From Helichrysum umbraculigerum (lineage: Eukaryota > Streptophyta > Magnoliopsida > Asterales > Asteraceae), in assembly GCA_949592205.1 (NCBI GenBank), contig CATIUR010000003.1, forward strand, positions 16,941,001 through 17,005,000: DNA of 64,000 nucleotides, given 5' to 3'. Position numbers and translations under genes: made by a program. Shown here in pieces: positions 59,014-64,000 of the stretch (within the stretch, counting starts at the first letter, position 1; each line of letters opens with the position of its first letter). Under the pieces are notes generated by a model. The model was given only the letters and a program-made list of their open reading frames with translations. It made no database searches and had not been told where the DNA came from.

Positions 59014-59533
59014 TACACTGGATCTGGCCGTGCGACACTTAGGTCTGATCGGAAATTTTGAGTTCAAAAACAAGTTTTCCGGCTTCCGTTTGGTCCAATT
59101 CTTTTACCCAACCCATGTTTGGACATTACAAGCTTAAGTAAACAACTTTTAAGTAAAATAGATGAAATTTAAGAGTTTTTAGGATTTGTCGGGAATCTTA
59201 CAAGTTAACGCCGGGAGAAACCGAAAAGGTAGAAATGTAGATCGTGATTCCGTGAGTCTTTTTCCCCAAACTAGCTAGTAGATTTAAGGTTGTTTTGGTG
59301 GCGATTTGTGGCTTGAAGGTGGTGGTGATGGTGTGGTGTTTTGAGAGAGAAAAGAGGAGAAGAAAGAGATGGGAATGGTGATAATGGGGAAAGAGATGAT
59401 GGTGATGATGTGGGTAAGGGGGCCGGACCACTTGGGCCCCACCCAAGTGTGGTTGGCTCCCATTTTTAATCCCGTGTATTCGCGCTCCGTGCGGTGTTCG
59501 TTTCCCCGATCGTTTAAACGTTTAATTATTATT

Positions 59534-62113
59534 TGAAACGCCCCGAAAACAGAACCAATTTTTTTTTTATACTTTTACTCTTGTTTAGGTCCCGACACTC
59601 AACTAAAATATGACACGTGAATACGTACGCAAGACTACGTAAATTAACTGCCCAACATACAATCTGGACAAAACTACTCATTTTCAAAACTACCTCTATT
59701 TGCTCAAAACTGCCCTTTTTAAACATGCACAACTTTTTGCTCGTTAACAATTAGACAACCAAATTTTGCAGACATATTTACTGTAACAAAATGAACGTTT
59801 TTCGTGTTTACACCTTCCCTTGAAGACTGCCTCCTTGCCCTCAAAACTACCCTCAAAACTGCCCTGTTGCCCCAAACGATACCCTCAAAACTGCCCTATT
59901 TTCTCAAAACTACCGACATTCAAACACGCATAACTTTTTACTCGTAAACACTTAGACTCTGAAATTTTGCAGGCACGTGTACTATGACAACATGAAACTT
60001 TCCCTTTTGACACTTTTTCAAAATACACGTTTTACAAGAAAACGGCCATATAACCTCTTTTTGACCATTTTAACCCATTTTTCGACTACGACCCAATTCA
60101 CAAACCACACACAAATGAACTCTACTCTTTTGCACACTCATTTGACATACCAAAACACACTTAAAGCATATAATAACCAACCCATAACTCCAACACATTC
60201 AATTATGTCACGTGACTACTTTCAACCCATTTTGACACCTCTTTGACCCGTTTCACCAAAACAACCATATTTAAAATAAATCACTTCTCTAATCAAATCC
60301 ACAACATATTTAGACTCTTTAAAACATAACTACATCATTCTCTTCACACATTACTCTTTAAAACCATAATTGGGCGATTTACACAATTTAGTCATCAAAA
60401 CAACAATTCAAAGAGAAGGAACATATTCTAACCGCATAGCAAGCTCCATATCCATATCACTACCATAAGCACATTCTCTATCCACATGTCTCTACCAACA
60501 CATCAACCTACAACGTAAACACTGAAACGGGTAAGCACAACTGCTTAGTGAGTACATAAGCAATTAAACAAGCAATTTCCGCATAACACTTAACACATAT
60601 CAACACAATTACATAATCACAACATCACTATGCTCTGAACACTGATCACTGAGCACCATATCACATCGATATGCATACTAACTCTATTTCACGGAGTACC
60701 ATACCACAACGGTATGCATACTAACATTGTTTCACTGCATACACATATTCCACATAATCCACATATATTAACACGTTATCTTTCACCCAATTGTGTAGCT
60801 TCTTACCCAACAGTAATCCGGATCCAACATAATTGAATCAAACACTATCAATTTAACATAACATCATAATCACATAATCTCAATTATTTAATCCACATAT
60901 ATTAACACATTATCTTTCACCCAATTGTGTAGCCTCTTACTCAACAGTAATCCGGATCCAACACAATCGAATCATACACTATTCTCCACCAATTCTTTCC
61001 TTTACCTTCAAGCTAGTGACATACTCATTACTCGCTAATGAGATAATCACTACTGACTTTTCCAAATAACATGTATTCACATAACAATTAAACATAACAA
61101 GTAAATTAACACAATTAACTATTATAAGCAATAAACATAAATAAACAAACATAACAATTAACTTTCCTTGATTGTGCAACCCTCTAGCCCGCAAGCTATA
61201 CGGTACTACACAACCAAATCACCTGTTTAACCCCCGTATCACTCACCAAACTTTCTTAGACGATTTCATCATTGAAAGCACTCCACGTCTTTATCACCTA
61301 CATAATTCATACATGATACATACAACACTTTTAGACACTAATCATCATTAAGCTAACTACTAACCATATTCATACTCTATTAACACTTCTAATTACACTA
61401 TTAAGCTTATTACATGAATTCCTCTTAATTCATCAAAACCTTTATGAACATATTACTAACTTATAAATCTTTAACTCATTTTAACACTAATTCTTTCACT
61501 ACTAGCTTCACTAACATCATTTCAACATGATAAACACTAATTTCATATTAAAATCACTAGTTCATAGAAAACCCATCAAAAACCCACTTTGAATACTAAC
61601 TACATACTTCAAATTACTCACTTTCATGATGAAACATGGTTAATAATCATGATTAAATTACTGACTAACACTAATTTAATCAAATTCAAACCCTAATTTC
61701 GTATTTAAACCACCACTTCTTTAAAACCCCTCATGAACATAAACCCTAGATTAAAACATGAAGAAAAATCACTTACAAGAACTTGAAGATGATGAAAGGA
61801 TGAAGAATTAAACCTTAGAAATCTCGATTCATGATTTAGAAATTGAAACTAGAACTTGAAAATCACTCCTGCGTATTTTATTTCTTCATAATATTGAGTC
61901 TGGAAGGTTATGGAATAAAGGAGATAAATCTCCTGTTAAAACCACGTACATATACATATTATTACTGCATAATTTTATCCCCTTTATTTCTTACAGTCTG
62001 AAACTGATAACCACGCTTACGTTTTCATTCGTATCTTATTATCTACATATTAATATTTCGTAATAAAAATATATCCGCGTACGATTTTAAAACCTGAAAC
62101 TTGGGGTGTTACA
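59534..62113 (-). mobile_element. Second solo Tekay-like LTR (2,580 bp) nested in the first
   Basis: Plus strand ends TGAAACGCCCCGAAAACAG.. and ..AAACTTGGGGTGTTACA; on the minus strand it starts TGTAACACCCCAAG, a common plant Ty3 LTR start. Flanks TTATT (59529-59533) and TTTTT (62114-62118) match at four of five bases, so the TSD is imperfect. Between about 60,590 and 60,990 ACACATATTAACAC.. and the CCCAATTGTGTAGC..CAGTAATCCGGATCCAAC segment are duplicated (60,784 and 60,912 copies). No coding sequence, no second LTR. Confidence 0.7.
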
Positions 62114-62563
62114 TTTTTTTACGCGTTTAAATACACGATTTAAAATACTAATAATTATTCGATATTTCACTTGAAGTATTTCATCAAATACTTAATAATT
62201 GAGTTATAAAAAATAACTTAACTTTATTTGAATTGTTTGCTCGTTTAATATTTTAAATCGCGTAGTCATTGTTTGTACGATACGAATTGTGTACGAAATA
62301 TTATCAAAATAATATTTTAGATATAATAGTGTTATTAAATAATGTCATATTATTTAATAAAATGGTTCACCAATGTCCGTATTAAATTGAACCGAGTTGC
62401 ATTCGATTTAAATTGCGTACGATTTGATCAAATCGCATAATTGTATATATTCAACAATATATATTATTTGATACACAAATTAGCCTAACACAGAACTAAT
62501 TACATGTATTAGAGATGATTAGACACTAATTACTAGTCCTAATTTGACGGGTGTCACAACTGT

Positions 62564-64000
62564 ATCCTTCTATAACAACTGGATATATGTTATAATGCAG
62601 TCCATATTCCCGAGTGAATCTCAAATACCTGAGCAGTCGAGTTATGCTTTTCCAATGCTCAGAGCTTGGATTACTCGTATATCTATGTCAGGTTTAGTAC
62701 AACTCATTAAATACATTAGACTGCCAATTATTCTTGAGTATTCAAGATGGGCCACAGGCGCTCCTCTGTTCTTAGCTAGATGTTGACTCGTATCAATAGG
62801 AGTCCTAGCTATGTTAGAGTCATTCGCATTTAATTTCTCAAGAATTTTGTCCACATAGTGTTTTTGACTCAACACAAGTCCATCATGGGTTCTTATGATC
62901 TTGACTCCAAGAATCACATCAGCTAAGCTCATATCCTTCATGTCAAACCTAGATTTCAACATGTCTTTGGTAGATCTTATCATCTCATTATTGCTTCCAA
63001 TAATAAGCATATCGTCCACATATAGACATAAGATGACATATCCACGTGCCGTGTCTTTCACATAGACACACTTGTCACACTCATTTATTTTGAACCCGCA
63101 TTCTAACATGACGTGATCAAACTTTTGATGCCATTGTTTTGGAGCTTGTTTCAATCCAAACAATGACTTGACAAACTTACAGACTTTCCTTTCTTGACCC
63201 GGGGACACAAATCCTTCGGGTTGCTCCATATAAATCTCTTCTTCTAGATTTCCATTAAGAAAAGCTGTTTTGATATCCATTTGGTGAACTTCCAAATTTC
63301 TAATGGCGGTAATGGCAAGCACCATTCTTATAGAAGTTATTCGGGTTACCGACGAGTAGGTATCAAAATAATCGAGATTTTCTCGCTGCCTATAACCCTT
63401 AATCACCAATCTAGCCTTATATTTATCAATGGTGCCATCGGCTTTCATCTTTTTCTTGAAGATCCATCGATAGCCTAGCGGTTTGCATCCCGGAGGAAGA
63501 TCCACTAGCTCCCACGTGTGATTTTGTAACATCGAGTCTATTTCACTTTTGATGGCTTCTTTCCATTGAGGTCCTTCCGAAGAAGTAATTGCCTCTCGGT
63601 AAGTTTGTGGATCACTTTCTACCATGTAAGAGACAAAATCAGGACCAAAAGATTTCTCAATCCTAGCCCTTTTACTTCTTCTAGGCTCAACCTCTTCTTC
63701 CGCGGTTTGTTCTTGTCTTTCTAGACTATCTAGTCTATCATCATAATTAACCTCATTAGGTTGTCCAGATGAACTTAGTCAAGGAAACACATTTTCGAAG
63801 AATGAAGCATTCCTTGATTCCATAATAGTATTCTTGTGTATCTTGGGAATTTCAGACTAATGCACAAGAAACCGATAGGCACTACTATGGTGAGCATATC
63901 CAATAAATATACAATCCACCGTCTTTGGTCCTATCTTTAGTGCTTTAGGTGGTGGGACAACCACCTTGGCTAGAGACCCCCACACTTTCAGGTATTTGCA
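62564..64000 (-). pseudogene. Copia integrase C-terminus and reverse transcriptase (continues past right edge)
   Basis: Frame 63625..62642 carries the copia RT: WKEAIKSEIDSMLQNHTWEL, YRWIFKKKMKADGT, KARLVIKGYRQRENLDYFDT, VHQMDIKTAFLNGNLEEEIY, FGLKQAPKQWHQKF and the catalytic box LYVDDMLI. The frame is lost near 62,670 and resumes shifted with EHWKSITRLLRYLRFT up to the insertion point at 62,563. Upstream (63,650-64,000) integrase-tail motifs are visible (VDCIFIGYAHHSSAYRFLVH, TIMESRNASFFENVF) but with in-frame stops (after LVH and after VFP). It is an inactivated copy, 5' part outside the window. Confidence 0.85.

Larger units (their letters stand above)
53787..62558 (-). mobile_element. Solo Tekay-like LTR (about 2.5 kb net) split by two later insertions
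   Basis: On the plus strand it begins TGTCGCACCCCCAAATTTAT and ends ..GACGGGTGTCACA, with exact TSD ACTGT at 53782-53786 and 62559-62563, inside the copia RNase H. On the minus strand its start (TGTGACACCCGTCAAATTAG) resembles the start of the complete Tekay-type LTR (TGTGACACTCCTCCAAATTA). Without the two nested inserts its length is about 2.49 kb, and no internal region or second LTR copy exists, so it is a solo LTR. Its own pieces are 53787-54909, about 58603-59533 and about 62114-62558. Confidence 0.8.

Noticed and set aside
59198..59446. 82-codon His/Leu-rich minus-strand frame
   Set aside because: Within a solo LTR over a GGTGATGATG low-complexity stretch.
59534..62113. Reading the second nested LTR as the partner LTR of the outer one
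   Set aside because: The terminal sequences differ (TGTAACACCCCAAG against TGTGACACCCGTC on the minus strand), so they are two different families and not a pair.

Overview
The window looks like nuclear DNA of a flowering plant. It is AT-rich, genes have introns with GT..AG borders, and LTR retrotransposons, solo LTRs and MITEs make up most of the sequence. The protein-kinase/phloem-protein-2 fusion family and the Tekay- and SIRE-type retrotransposons suggest Asteraceae; that placement is inference from family knowledge, not a search result. No rRNA, tRNA, CRISPR array or bacterial-type operon was seen.

Layout. 1-2,340 (minus): first two coding exons of a RIO1 protein kinase (40S ribosome maturation), with a palindromic MITE in its intron and three TTGGGCC site-II motifs upstream. 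2,529-2,661: MULE-like MITE. About 3,970-6,430: probable LTR fragment carrying phased palindromes. 7,142-7,411: Stowaway MITE. 7,496-14,804: complete 7.3-kb LTR retrotransposon (minus) with 194-bp LTRs and an exact 5-bp TSD; its pol is decayed, and a hAT relic and a Stowaway MITE are nested in it. About 15,490: receptor-kinase fragment.

17,478-27,635 (plus): the most notable host locus. Eleven phase-compatible exons total 4,320 bp and give a predicted 1,439-aa protein with the order pseudokinase, intact kinase, pseudokinase, PP2, PP2. Several hairpin or hAT-type MITEs lie in its introns. About 27,700-28,600: AT microsatellite and an LTR tail with another palindrome array. 28,600-32,138: no recognised gene, but two notable inverted repeats.

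32,144-44,771 (plus): complete, probably very young Ty3 Tekay-type element. Its 3,208-bp LTRs look identical, with TSD CTTTC, an iMet-type PBS, one uninterrupted 1,524-aa Gag-Pol, and an extra 259-aa ORF before gag. 45,724-46,680: three stacked MITEs. 46,771-49,620 (plus): five-exon gene for a 252-aa plant protein of unknown function. 50,471-50,830: BAHD acyltransferase pseudogene with a premature stop, ending at a MITE remnant. 51,231-52,015: CACTA-like remnant.

52,070-64,000: nested retrotransposons. A minus-strand copia element running off the right edge is split by a solo Tekay-like LTR (53,787-62,558). That LTR is itself split by a pol-less SIRE derivative (54,910-58,597) and by a second solo LTR (59,534-62,113). 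Target-site duplications resolve the order for all but the last insertion, whose TSD is imperfect.

A theme across the window is that four unrelated LTRs each carry their own short, CpG-containing palindromic word in several copies. In three of them the copies are spaced about 17-22 bp, and in two the array sits just upstream of a TATA box.
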